From IMG/VR virus record IMGVR_UViG_3300025634_000006, positions 1 to 33,989 of that record: 33,989 nucleotides of DNA; one strand, written 5' to 3'. The notes beneath the pieces are model-generated. The model searched no databases. It saw only the letters and a program-made list of their open reading frames with translations, and was not told the DNA's origin. Origin of the DNA: a virus. The position numbers were made by a program, and so were the translations under genes. Below are positions 1 through 6,010 of this stretch, one piece after another. Position 1 is the stretch's first letter, and every line of letters begins with the position of its first letter.

Positions 1-1
1 C

Positions 2-283
2 ACTATGGCAGGCGCAGCCCCAACGGGAACAACCGGATCATGTGCCGCGTCATCATTTGTGGGCGGTACACTTGCAGGTAAATTTTCAGCCGCAGTCTGC
101 GCCGCTGGGACATTTATCTTGTCTGGCTTACCAGCGGCAGCAAATGGCTACGTCTGCAATGCACAGGATCAAACCACGCCTGCTGATACTTTAAAACAAA
201 CTGCTAACACAACAACATCAGTTACTTTCAACGCAACAACCGTGGCTGCTGATGCCGTCGTGTATTCATGTGTGGCTTTCTGA
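2..283 (+). CDS. C-terminal end of a probable phage virion/tail-fibre-like protein (5' truncated)
   Basis: The reading frame is open from the first bases of the window, so the gene probably begins upstream. The ATG at 5 has no visible ribosome binding site. The visible 92-93 residues are rich in Thr, Ala, Gly and Val, with alternating hydrophobic and polar residues as in beta-strands. The C-terminus, with Gly-Tyr-Val-Cys-Asn, repeated Thr-rich strands and an ending around Tyr-Ser-Cys-Val-Ala-Phe, resembles a module at the ends of many phage tail-fibre or decoration-type proteins. It lies just upstream of the small coiled-coil and lysis genes, where such structural genes usually end. A virion role is inferred; no catalytic motif is visible. 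Confidence 0.5.
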   Translation, partial: TMAGAAPTGTTGSCAASSFVGGTLAGKFSAAVCAAGTFILSGLPAAANGYVCNAQDQTTPADTLKQTANTTTSVTFNATTVAADAVVYSCVAF

Positions 284-286
284 CCC

Positions 287-361
287 ATGGAGAAATCCCC
301 TACCAAACGTAAAGCACCGTCACCTAAAGATGATGCAAGCTTAGGAACTGAAAATGTTTGA
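287..361 (+). CDS. possible 24-residue basic peptide
   Basis: A short open frame from ATG 287 to TGA 359-361 encodes a Lys/Pro-rich 24-residue peptide. It overlaps the start of the next gene by 8 bases, which would allow translational coupling, as is common in this genome. No convincing ribosome binding site precedes it, and it may be chance coding in a short gap. Confidence 0.2.
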   Translation: MEKSPTKRKAPSPKDDASLGTENV

Positions 362-764
362 CCATGAAATAAAAGAAACTAACCGCCTCCTTGCTGCAAT
401 TGAGCAACAGCTTCGGGTACAAACTTATTTGCTCAAACAATATTTTAAAATGGAGAATAAAATGGCTACGACTCTTTCTGATCTGCTTACCAAGGTGAGC
501 GCCGTTGATGATGCGGCGACTGCCTTCAAAACTCTTGACGATGGGCTGAAAGCTCAAATCACGACCTTGACGACTGAACTTACTGCTGCCCAGAACGCGC
601 AGTCGCCGGATCAAGTTACGATTGACGCTATCAGCGCCAAGCTTGACATTGCTAACGCAACCCTCGCGGGTGCATCAGCTGTCGTGGTCGGAACACCTGT
701 TGCCGATGCAGTGGCTGCAATTCCAGGCGCTACCCCTGTTGTTGCGCCAGTTGCAGCGTCATAA
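354..764 (+). CDS. small coiled-coil phage protein, Ala-rich C-terminus
   Basis: The 136-residue product has a charged helical N-terminus (about residues 1-36), a heptad-like region (about 40-100) and an Ala/Val/Pro-rich tail. It resembles short coiled-coil proteins often found between tail-fibre and lysis genes in phages of Proteobacteria; their function is not known. ATG 354 has AGGA seven bases upstream. A second in-frame ATG at 462 has GGAG six bases upstream and would give a 100-residue protein starting Met-Ala-Thr-Thr-Leu. Either or both could be used. The longer form is chosen because its extra residues look protein-like and fill the gap. Confidence 0.6.
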   Translation: MFDHEIKETNRLLAAIEQQLRVQTYLLKQYFKMENKMATTLSDLLTKVSAVDDAATAFKTLDDGLKAQITTLTTELTAAQNAQSPDQVTIDAISAKLDIANATLAGASAVVVGTPVADAVAAIPGATPVVAPVAAS

Positions 765-774
765 TCCAATAACG

Positions 775-800
775 CCCCGCTGCGTTCCGATGTGGCGGGG
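775..800. terminator. GC-rich stem-loop after the coiled-coil gene
   Basis: CCCCGC at 775-780 pairs with GCGGGG at 795-800 around a 14-base loop, immediately after the stop of the preceding gene. Only a short T run (AACTTT) follows, so this may be a weak terminator or an mRNA-stabilising hairpin. Confidence 0.4.
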
Positions 801-823
801 AACTTTGGCTGAGGGGTGATCCG

Positions 824-1279
824 ATGGTGGAAAATCAAGGTCGCAACATTCCGGTTCCTGATCCAACTAAATTAACAACTGATGCGGTTACGTCACTCAA
901 AGAACACCTGACCGAATTGTTCAATAACAGGTTTGATTATGCTGAAAGCCTCACGAATGAAAAATTCAAAGGTGTCACTCAGCAATTTACGAGCAACGAC
1001 AAGGCGCTCGATGCCGCATTTAAATCTGCCAAGGAAGTCACTGAAAAGACCGAGACCAATTTCGGGAAGCGCATTCAGGATTTAACTGATCTATTTGCAA
1101 CGCAGATGGGCAACCTCGAAAAAGACGTAACCGATTTACGACTCACTCAGCGTGGCGTTACCAGTCATGGCAAGGGCGTGGCTGATGGCTGGGGTTGGAT
1201 TGTTGGTGGGATTGGTATTATCGTAGGCATTGCTTCAGTTATTGGCGTTTTTGTTTCACTTTTACACGGAAGGACTTAA
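824..1279 (+). CDS. coiled-coil protein with C-terminal membrane anchor
   Basis: The 151-residue protein has a hydrophilic, heptad-rich body (about residues 20-110) with repeated Lys/Glu/Thr segments, then a glycine-rich hydrophobic stretch at about 120-146 (Gly-Trp-Ile-Val-Gly-Gly-Ile onward) that should be one membrane span, ending in a short basic tail. This architecture is common in phage genes just upstream of lysis genes, where the family is uncharacterised. The ATG follows AGGGG. Placement before holin-like, endolysin and spanin genes suggests a role in the envelope or at lysis, but this is inference. Confidence 0.65.
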   Translation: MVENQGRNIPVPDPTKLTTDAVTSLKEHLTELFNNRFDYAESLTNEKFKGVTQQFTSNDKALDAAFKSAKEVTEKTETNFGKRIQDLTDLFATQMGNLEKDVTDLRLTQRGVTSHGKGVADGWGWIVGGIGIIVGIASVIGVFVSLLHGRT

Positions 1280-1282
1280 ATC

Positions 1283-1450
1283 ATGTCAATTACAACAATC
1301 ATCATTGCAGTGCTTGCGGTTTGCGGAATCGTGTGGGCCTATCCAAAGCTGCCTTACCCTGGCGGACTTATTCTTGTTATCGTCGTCGCCATTGCTTGCG
1401 TAATCATCCTGTTACAACTCGGCGGCGTTAGCACAGGGCTTCATTTGTGA
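1283..1450 (+). CDS. 55-residue protein with two membrane segments, holin candidate
   Basis: The open frame from ATG 1283 to TGA 1448-1450 encodes 55 residues. They form two hydrophobic segments (about 4-20 and 27-48) joined by a short Tyr-Pro-Lys-Leu-Pro-Tyr-Pro turn. The pattern resembles the small two-span phage membrane proteins of the Thivi_2564 type and class II holins. GGAC lies upstream of the ATG, and the stop overlaps the next start as TGATG. Its place in a run of membrane genes before the endolysin makes a holin or antiholin role plausible. A second candidate is the module at 3086-3511. Confidence 0.6.
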   Translation: MSITTIIIAVLAVCGIVWAYPKLPYPGGLILVIVVAIACVIILLQLGGVSTGLHL

Positions 1451-1920
1451 TGAATCACAATATAACATGGAATAGCATTGAAACTATTTTGGCTACCATT
1501 GACGAAAACACAATATTGAATTATGTCGGAACGGTCGTGGCTGTTATGACTGCGTTCTTTCTCGCTTTGGCTGGCTTGTGGTATCGCATAGAAAATCTTA
1601 ATAGCAAAACTGCCGATGTAATCAATAAGGACTTTGTTCTTACTATCGCCAGGACAGACGCAGACATCGATAACACTATGGCAAGAGCCAATGCAGCATT
1701 CGCTGGGCAAGAGTTAGTTGCAAAACAACTCAATGAGTTTAGGTTTGAAGTGATGAAGGATTATGCACAAAAAGCACTCTTGAAGGAACTTGAGGAGTCA
1801 ATCCTTGGCCACTTTGATGCTGTGGTATCAGAGCTGCGTGGTATTCACAAAGCGACTTTGGTTATGGCCGCTAAGAGAAGGAATGAAACTAAACCAAAAC
1901 GCAGAAGGGCCAAACCATGA
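1450..1920 (+). CDS. membrane-anchored coiled-coil protein with basic tail
   Basis: The 156-residue protein begins at ATG 1450 in a TGATG junction; GTG 1447 is an alternative. A hydrophobic span lies at about residues 25-45, followed by a long charged helical region and a strongly basic C-terminus (Lys-Pro-Lys-Arg-Arg-Arg-Ala-Lys-Pro). It probably sits in the inner membrane with a helical domain on one side. The family is not recognised. It overlaps the next gene by 4 bases, so it is co-translated with the lysis cassette. Confidence 0.65.
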   Translation: MNHNITWNSIETILATIDENTILNYVGTVVAVMTAFFLALAGLWYRIENLNSKTADVINKDFVLTIARTDADIDNTMARANAAFAGQELVAKQLNEFRFEVMKDYAQKALLKELEESILGHFDAVVSELRGIHKATLVMAAKRRNETKPKRRRAKP

Positions 1921-2315
1921 TCTTAACTAAAATTGCAGCGACGCTCACGGCAGGTATGACGCTCGCAGGTGCAGCTTGGGTCTTCGGAGATAACACTGGT
2001 TATCGTCCATGGCTTAAAAGGGAGATGCAGAACTTTACCGCCAACGATTTTAAGCTGGTAATGGATCAAACACAGCAAAACACCTTGGCCATAGCAAAAC
2101 AGGAATTTGACCTTTTGTGGGGACAGCGGAAATTTGGCGCTCTTGATTTTGAGCAGAAAATAACCCTATGTAAGGATGCTCAGCTTTTGCGTTATGGTGT
2201 TACCGATGAATCTGGTGTCCCGATCTGCACAAAAGAAGGAGAACCAATCCTTACATTTAAGCCAACTCAAAAACAGGAGGTTCCAATGAATACTCCAATG
2301 AGAGCTCAGCCATGA
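1917..2315 (+). CDS. small protein with N-terminal hydrophobic segment
   Basis: The 132-residue product has an N-terminal hydrophobic stretch (about residues 5-22, containing Ala-Gly-Met-Thr-Leu-Ala-Gly-Ala-Ala) that could be a signal peptide or anchor. A hydrophilic domain follows with two cysteines (in Leu-Cys-Lys-Asp and Ile-Cys-Thr-Lys) that could form a disulphide outside the cytoplasm. It overlaps both neighbours by 4 bases. Function is unknown; its place directly before the endolysin suggests an envelope-related role. AGGAGG near the 3' end (2275-2280) is a possible internal site but has no long frame behind it. Confidence 0.6.
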   Translation: MILTKIAATLTAGMTLAGAAWVFGDNTGYRPWLKREMQNFTANDFKLVMDQTQQNTLAIAKQEFDLLWGQRKFGALDFEQKITLCKDAQLLRYGVTDESGVPICTKEGEPILTFKPTQKQEVPMNTPMRAQP

Positions 2316-3511
2316 TCCTGACAAAAGAACACCTCCGTGCCATTTCACCCTTCGCCAACGACAAGCTGATCACTGCGCTTGCGCCAGCGATGATGCACTG
2401 GCTACCGATTTATGGGATCACTAACAAGCATGCAGTGTGGATGTTCCTCGGAGAAGGAGCCGAAGAAACTGATGGGTTCAAAACCCTTGAGGAATATGCC
2501 AGTGGTGCGGCTTATGAAGGTCGCAAAGACCTCGGCAATATCCATCCTGGTGATGGTGTTAAAGACAAGGGTCGCGGCATCTTCATGACAACGGGTGCTA
2601 CCAATTATGCTGCCGAAGCAAAAGAACTCGGCATCGACCTTGTGAACCATCCTGAATTGCTTTTGATCGCGGACAATGCGGTTCACGCGGCTTGTGCTTA
2701 CTGGCAGGATCGCAACATGGGGCCAGCGGCGCTGGTTGACGATATTGTAATCGACACTCGTAAGGTCAATGGTGGCCTCAATGGGCTTGCCGCTCGCCGA
2801 ACCTATTGGGGGCGGGCCAAACTGGTGGTAACTGAGGATTTGGACATTCCAGCGCACGTAATCGCCCTTGGTGCGGTGCAGCCGCGTGATCCACCCAGAC
2901 TAGTGCCACTTGCAGCCTCGCCTGCAGCCTTGCCGCCTGCAAAGGCGCAACCGCCCATTCCTATTGAAAAATCGTCTGTAACCCCTCTAAAACCACCTGC
3001 AAGTGGCCTTTGGGCGTGGTTACTATCGTTATTTAAACCCGCGCCTGTGGGAAACAGGCAAAACCCAATTTTAGGAGGTAATTCTATGTTCGACCCAAAG
3101 ACCCTTTTCAGCTCTATTTCTCTTGCCAGCGTTGGTGTATTTATTGGCAGCGCCATTCACGCTGTCGTCGCCGCTTCTTCTGGTGGGCCGATCAGCGCGA
3201 CCACGATCATCACTGGTGTGGCTTCTGCAGCTCTTGCACTGGTGGCTTCCGTTGTGCATACAAATGTAAGCGCTACCACGCTCAAAACTATTGCGGATGA
3301 TACGCCAGTTGTTGCGGCATTTGCAACTTCTGTTTTCCCTCAGTTTGCAGCTGAGATCGCACTTGTTAAAGGCGCGATTGCTGAATTGACAGCAGCCACA
3401 ACCGCCAATACCACGGCCACGGCAGCTTCGGCCACTGCTGTCACTGCCAACACCACGGTCACTGCTGCTAATACCACGGTCACTGCTGCTACTGCGGCCA
3501 GCGGTGCATAA
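2312..3511 (+). CDS. GH19-type endolysin continuous with a holin-like membrane module
   Basis: The 399-residue frame has three parts. Residues about 1-185 resemble phage glycoside hydrolase family 19 lysozyme/chitinase-like endolysins: Glu-Glu-Thr-Asp-Gly-Phe at 51-56 matches the catalytic glutamate region, and Gly-Arg-Gly-Ile followed by Thr-Gly-Ala-Thr-Asn-Tyr at about 87-99 matches the conserved substrate-binding segment. Residues about 190-258 are a Pro/Ala-rich linker with a short hydrophobic Gly-Leu-Trp-Ala-Trp-Leu-Leu patch. From residue 259 the frame continues without a stop into a two-span hydrophobic module that has its own strong ribosome binding site. The enzyme should cleave peptidoglycan glycan strands. 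The full-length product would be membrane-tethered; whether it is the active form or is processed cannot be seen. Confidence 0.8.
   Translation: MILTKEHLRAISPFANDKLITALAPAMMHWLPIYGITNKHAVWMFLGEGAEETDGFKTLEEYASGAAYEGRKDLGNIHPGDGVKDKGRGIFMTTGATNYAAEAKELGIDLVNHPELLLIADNAVHAACAYWQDRNMGPAALVDDIVIDTRKVNGGLNGLAARRTYWGRAKLVVTEDLDIPAHVIALGAVQPRDPPRLVPLAASPAALPPAKAQPPIPIEKSSVTPLKPPASGLWAWLLSLFKPAPVGNRQNPILGGNSMFDPKTLFSSISLASVGVFIGSAIHAVVAASSGGPISATTIITGVASAALALVASVVHTNVSATTLKTIADDTPVVAAFATSVFPQFAAEIALVKGAIAELTAATTANTTATAASATAVTANTTVTAANTTVTAATAASGA
3086..3511 (+). CDS. nested in-frame holin-like protein with its own ribosome binding site
   Basis: A near-perfect TTAGGAGGT at 3071-3078 lies eight bases before an in-frame ATG at 3086. 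Initiation here would give 141 residues. Two hydrophobic segments (about residues 10-30 and 38-57) are joined by a short Ser-Ser-Gly-Gly-Pro turn, then a helix and an Ala/Thr/Asn repeat tail. Two spans plus a polar tail fit phage holins. The product shares its frame and stop with the endolysin, so one mRNA could yield both a tethered endolysin and a free membrane protein. The next gene (Rz) overlaps its stop, completing an endolysin-holin-spanin order. Confidence 0.65.
   Translation: MFDPKTLFSSISLASVGVFIGSAIHAVVAASSGGPISATTIITGVASAALALVASVVHTNVSATTLKTIADDTPVVAAFATSVFPQFAAEIALVKGAIAELTAATTANTTATAASATAVTANTTVTAANTTVTAATAASGA
3408..3491 (+). repeat. 21-bp tandem repeat coding the Ala/Thr/Asn tail
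   Basis: Two nearly identical 21-base units (3450-3470 and 3471-3491, differing at one position) follow a diverged unit at 3408-3428. They encode repeats around Asn-Thr-Thr-Val-Thr-Ala-Ala in the tail of the holin-like module. The length is a multiple of three, so copy-number change would preserve the frame. Confidence 0.75.
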
Positions 3512-3762
3512 TGCTCTGGCTTTACACGGCGCTCGGCGGTGCGGCAGGCATCGTCGGGCTATTGTACTGGGTGTTCAAGGCGTACTACGCTCGAGCCCAA
3601 GCTGCTGCTGTAGCGCAAGAGCGGAAGGCAGGCGCAGATGCAAGGGATGTGGAGGCTACCAATGCTGAAATTAAAAGGACTAACGCTGCTGCTGATGCTG
3701 GGGATGCTGCTGGCAAGTTGTTCGATGCCAATGGCGATCCCAACGACCTCAAAGGGAAATAA
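3511..3762 (+). CDS. Rz: i-spanin (Rz-like)
   Basis: The 83-residue protein has an N-terminal membrane span (about residues 3-22) followed by an Ala/Glu/Lys/Asp-rich coiled-coil with no further hydrophobic segment. This is the architecture of inner-membrane spanins, whose periplasmic helix joins an outer-membrane lipoprotein partner to fuse the two membranes at lysis. The start overlaps the endolysin stop (ATAATG). A lipoprotein gene begins inside it in another frame, which is diagnostic of Rz/Rz1 pairs. The call rests on architecture and context, since spanins share little sequence. Confidence 0.8.
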   Translation: MLWLYTALGGAAGIVGLLYWVFKAYYARAQAAAVAQERKAGADARDVEATNAEIKRTNAAADAGDAAGKLFDANGDPNDLKGK

Positions 3763-3913
3763 GCCGCTCGATTGTGTTAATTGGCGGCAAGGGCCAAGCG
3801 TAAGTTACAATCGCAAGGGTGACGTGCTCACGCCGGAAACTTTGCAATCCATCCACGTGACCAACCGCTGGATGGCGGTGAACAATGCAGCGGAAGGGGC
3901 TTCTTGTCCGTGA
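3662..3913 (+). CDS. Rz1: o-spanin lipoprotein (Rz1-like), starting inside Rz
   Basis: ATG 3662 has GGAGG at 3651-3655. The 83-residue product has a short basic N-terminus, a leucine/methionine-rich signal segment and a lipobox Leu-Leu-Ala-Ser-Cys with the lipidated cysteine at residue 20. The mature part has Pro and Ser/Thr and two further cysteines. It starts in another frame within Rz and runs 151 bases past its stop, so it is partly embedded. It would be anchored in the outer membrane and bind the i-spanin coiled-coil. In-frame starts upstream at 3638 and 3647 lack a comparable ribosome binding site. Confidence 0.82.
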   Translation: MLKLKGLTLLLMLGMLLASCSMPMAIPTTSKGNKPLDCVNWRQGPSVSYNRKGDVLTPETLQSIHVTNRWMAVNNAAEGASCP

Positions 3914-4293
3914 GTGCTCGCGCCAGCCTTTGGGTAAATGAGCATGTAACACCGCATGAACGCGGCGTGCATTTCCGTTGTCCAGGATGCAATGAGGTTC
4001 ACGGCATCAGGTATGAGCCAAAAGGTTGGACATTCAATGGCAATCTTGAGCGACCAACCTTCTCGCCTTCAGTGCTTGTCCGTGCGGGCCACTATGCAGG
4101 CGGTGCAGCTGCTGAAACTGGCAAATGCTATTGCAACTATGAAGAACGAACAGGTAAGACATCTCCATGGAAGTGCTTTCAATGTCACTCTTTCGTGAAG
4201 AATGGCCGGATTCAATTTCTTGGTGACTGCACCCATGCCTTGGCTGGACAAACTGTTGATCTTCCGCTTTGGGATGATAGGTTTAACGAATAG
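3910..4293 (+). CDS. DUF6527-like zinc-binding phage protein
   Basis: Four-Cys pattern: Cys-Pro-Gly-Cys near the start, then Cys-Tyr-Cys and Cys-Phe-Gln-Cys-His in the second half. It also has the conserved Trp-Thr-Phe-Asn-Gly-Asn, Pro-Thr-Phe-Ser-Pro-Ser and Gly-Asp-Cys-Thr-His-Ala-Leu-Ala-Gly segments that I recognise from DUF6527, a family common in phages and of unknown function. GTG 3910 overlaps the Rz1 stop as GTGA, with AAGGGG upstream; TTG 3904 is an alternative. The cysteines suggest zinc binding. It sits between spanins and the end of the transcription unit. Confidence 0.72.
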   Translation: MSARASLWVNEHVTPHERGVHFRCPGCNEVHGIRYEPKGWTFNGNLERPTFSPSVLVRAGHYAGGAAAETGKCYCNYEERTGKTSPWKCFQCHSFVKNGRIQFLGDCTHALAGQTVDLPLWDDRFNE

Positions 4294-4302
4294 GAGATAA
4301 CT

Positions 4303-4521
4303 ATGTGGCTTAATTATATTTCGAGTGATCCAACAGCACAAATAGCTTTTGTGATCTGCTTATCGGTTGTTGTTATAGTTTGGATGCTAAAAAATTCCGA
4401 GAATACGAGAGTAATGAGGGAGCTTCGCGATGATGCTGATCGATCTAGAAAAATAGCTGAAGAGCGTTACACTGAGATCATGCGTTTGAACGCTCTCCTG
4501 AAATCCAAGAAAGACAACTAA
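4303..4521 (+). CDS. small membrane-anchored coiled-coil protein
   Basis: The 72-residue product has one hydrophobic span (about residues 12-29) and a charged helical C-terminal half rich in Arg, Glu and Asp. GGAG precedes the ATG. It is the last gene of the rightward unit, immediately before two terminators. Architecture resembles an i-spanin, but a better Rz candidate exists upstream, so the role is left open. Confidence 0.6.
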   Translation: MWLNYISSDPTAQIAFVICLSVVVIVWMLKNSENTRVMRELRDDADRSRKIAEERYTEIMRLNALLKSKKDN

Positions 4522-4538
4522 CTCGCTTCTCAATCGCC

Positions 4539-4564
4539 CACCGTGAGCGTCATCACGGTGTTTT
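4539..4564 (+). terminator. intrinsic terminator of the rightward lysis unit
   Basis: A perfect 8-bp stem, CACCGTGA (4539-4546) with TCACGGTG (4553-4560), closes a 6-base loop and is followed by TTTT. It lies 18 bases past the last rightward stop. Confidence 0.85.
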
Positions 4565-4568
4565 CCTC

Positions 4569-4619
4569 CCAAACAAAAAAGCCCTGCTCCTTAACTGGAT
4601 GCAGGGCTTTTTTGTTTGG
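4569..4619. terminator. bidirectional intrinsic terminator between convergent units
   Basis: A perfect 19-bp inverted repeat (4569-4587 with 4601-4619) closes a 13-base loop. The GC core is GCCCTGC/GCAGGGC, and A6/T6 runs flank it on both sides, so either strand gives a hairpin followed by U-rich RNA. It can end the rightward lysis unit and the leftward unit. Its right end overlaps the CCA end of the tRNA by 3 bases. Confidence 0.93.
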
Positions 4620-4690
4620 AGCGAGGTAAGGGAATTGAACCCTTGTCTTTAGTTTGGAAAACTATGGCTCTACCATTGAGCTAACCCCGC
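4617..4690 (-). tRNA. tRNA-Gly(UCC), CCA encoded
   Basis: Read on the minus strand, the 74 bases fold as a cloverleaf. The acceptor stem GCGGGGT pairs with ACCTCGC (one G-U pair). The D arm is GCTC/GAGC. The anticodon loop TTTCCAA gives anticodon UCC. The T arm is AAGGG-TTCAATT-CCCTT, with discriminator T and an encoded CCA. The anticodon stem has an A-A mismatch at its first pair, so it has only four good pairs. It reads GGA/GGG glycine codons and may supplement the host pool. The last three bases lie inside the terminator stem, so the terminator hairpin may define the 3' end of the transcript. Confidence 0.93.
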
Positions 4691-4848
4691 ATTAAATTAT
4701 CAGCAATGTGACGTGGTGGTTGGAAAAGTTTTTCAGCAGCCTTGTTGCCCTTCGCGGCCATTAGGGCTTGGCCGTTCTTTGAACGCAGCCAACGCTTGGC
4801 CCTGATAACTTGCCGCTCAGGGAATAATTTTAAATTCGGTTTAGCCAT
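4681..4848 (-). CDS. 55-residue basic protein
   Basis: ATG (complement of 4846-4848) opens a 55-residue frame rich in Lys, Arg and Ala, with Lys-Arg-Trp-Leu-Arg-Ser-Lys near the middle. It overlaps the preceding gene by 8 bases, and its TAG falls at tRNA positions 8-10, so the CDS overlaps the tRNA gene. The ribosome binding site (GGATG) is weak. The basic composition suggests nucleic-acid binding, but no family is recognised. Confidence 0.5.
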   Translation of the reverse strand: MAKPNLKLFPERQVIRAKRWLRSKNGQALMAAKGNKAAEKLFQPPRHIADNLMRG

Positions 4849-5053
4849 TTTCACATCCTTTTAATTTGGGGTTCTGTTCACATTCACATCCAGTCGGGCC
4901 TGCTTCCGGCACTGGATTCTTTCTGCACACAATGGGCTTTGGCGGCCCGTACAATTCAACAGACTGGCAATTCTGATCAGCGACCACCTCATCCTTAGCA
5001 GGCAACGGAATGAGGTTAGTTGTGCAAATCAAGATAGCTAAGATCAATCCCAT
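4841..5053 (-). CDS. small exported Cys-rich protein
   Basis: The 70-residue product has an N-terminal hydrophobic segment (about residues 2-16) like a signal peptide or anchor. The mature part has five cysteines, including Cys-Glu-Cys, and several prolines. A Cys at residue 10 within the hydrophobic segment is not in a convincing lipobox. The start directly abuts the stop of the upstream gene (TAAATG), implying coupling. Probably periplasmic with disulphides; function unknown. Confidence 0.55.
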   Translation of the reverse strand: MGLILAILICTTNLIPLPAKDEVVADQNCQSVELYGPPKPIVCRKNPVPEAGPTGCECEQNPKLKGCENG

Positions 5054-5539
5054 TTAGAATTGTATCTCGTTAGGCTCGCGCTTGCCAGGCACAGGCTTAA
5101 AGAAAGGCTCGCCCTTTGGCTCTCCAGAGAATTCACCCTTTGGTAACGGAACAGGCTCAACCTCCTTCTCTTCTTCGTGCTTCGCCATATCCTCTGGCGC
5201 GACCTTGATTGTTTCGATTGCGCCAGCAATTTTCTTGATGTGCTGCTCGCTGAGGATTTTTTGTTTCTCAAGAAGAGCAACTGTCTCCTCAATCAACCTA
5301 CGGAAACTGCCAGCACTGTCAAGGGATTTGTTCAGCGTGGCAATGTGATTGTTTGCTGCGGTTCTTGATGCAGCAATGTCATCCATATGCTTCCCCAGCC
5401 CTTCATCCAGAGCCTTCAAAGCATTGACGCTTGAATCATGAACATCCCCATTCAACCCGCCAAGCTTCTCGATAGCTTCACGGATGTCCGTTCCGGCATC
5501 ACCCAATTCATCAAGCTTCTTCAAAAAATCCAAAATCAT
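5054..5539 (-). CDS. coiled-coil protein with Pro/Glu/Lys tail
   Basis: The 161-residue protein is largely helical with heptad spacing (about residues 1-110). A charged, proline-rich tail follows containing Glu-Pro-Val-Pro-Leu-Pro and Gly-Glu-Pro-Lys-Gly-Glu-Pro. No cysteine or membrane segment is seen. AAGGAGA precedes the ATG. No family is recognised; a structural or scaffold-like role is possible. Confidence 0.6.
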   Translation of the reverse strand: MILDFLKKLDELGDAGTDIREAIEKLGGLNGDVHDSSVNALKALDEGLGKHMDDIAASRTAANNHIATLNKSLDSAGSFRRLIEETVALLEKQKILSEQHIKKIAGAIETIKVAPEDMAKHEEEKEVEPVPLPKGEFSGEPKGEPFFKPVPGKREPNEIQF

Positions 5540-5577
5540 TTGTCTCTCCTTTTATTTCAGTTGTGGTGGTTGTTAAA

Positions 5578-5817
5578 TTATGATTTCACTTTGGCTTGCC
5601 AAGCCTCAAAGTCTGCCTTCTTTGGAACTCTGTTGTCGCCGAATACGCACTTGCTGAAATGCTGATGCATCGGATCAAGTTCCGGTTGGTTCTTTAGAAC
5701 GACGACGATGGCCACCTCTGAATCACGACCACGCGTGTAGATCAGGTGATCATTCGCCATATTGTACCACCAATCGTGCTCTGCCAGTTGATCCCAGAAT
5801 TCTTTAGGTGTCTTCAT
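5578..5817 (-). CDS. hypothetical small phage protein
   Basis: The 79-residue acidic protein has aromatic-rich N-terminal residues (Trp-Asp-Gln-Leu, Asp-Trp-Trp-Tyr), a central Val-Ala-Ile-Val-Val-Val-Leu strand and a C-terminal helix. AAGGAG lies upstream of the ATG, and the gene overlaps the preceding one by 14 bases. The family is not recognised. Confidence 0.55.
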   Translation of the reverse strand: MKTPKEFWDQLAEHDWWYNMANDHLIYTRGRDSEVAIVVVLKNQPELDPMHQHFSKCVFGDNRVPKKADFEAWQAKVKS

Positions 5818-6010
5818 TCTTCTTCTCCTTCTCTATTGGTCTTGGGTCTATGTAACCATCAACCTTACACTGCTGCTGCGGCAATAGGATTGACGGATGG
5901 GCTTTCGGGCGAACGGTTTTGCACTTCGGGCACTCCACGCCTAAGCGGCTGCGCAATTCGCGCTTGTGCTCCTTCGCATCATTCCAATAATCTCCAACAT
6001 CACCAATCAC
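5804..6010 (-). CDS. conserved small phage protein with Cys-X2-Cys
   Basis: The 68-residue protein has a helical charged N-terminus, then Cys-Pro-Lys-Cys and, after Pro-Ser-Ile-Leu-Leu-Pro-Gln-Gln-Gln-Cys, a third cysteine. This N-terminal Asp-Tyr-Trp plus Cys-Pro-X-Cys plus Leu-Leu-Pro layout is one I recognise from uncharacterised proteins of phages infecting alphaproteobacteria. The GTG start overlaps the previous stop as GTGA. Zinc binding is possible. Confidence 0.6.
   Translation of the reverse strand: MIGDVGDYWNDAKEHKRELRSRLGVECPKCKTVRPKAHPSILLPQQQCKVDGYIDPRPIEKEKKNEDT

Noticed and set aside
1-2300. Avoidance of GANTC sites (CcrM/GcrA) in the phage
   Set aside because: A hand scan of the first 2.3 kb finds about six GANTC sites, not far below the random expectation of about nine; no clear avoidance.
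4825-4845. CtrA-like half-sites TTAA-N7-TTAG
   Set aside because: It lies within a coding region on the other strand, and one match is not meaningful.
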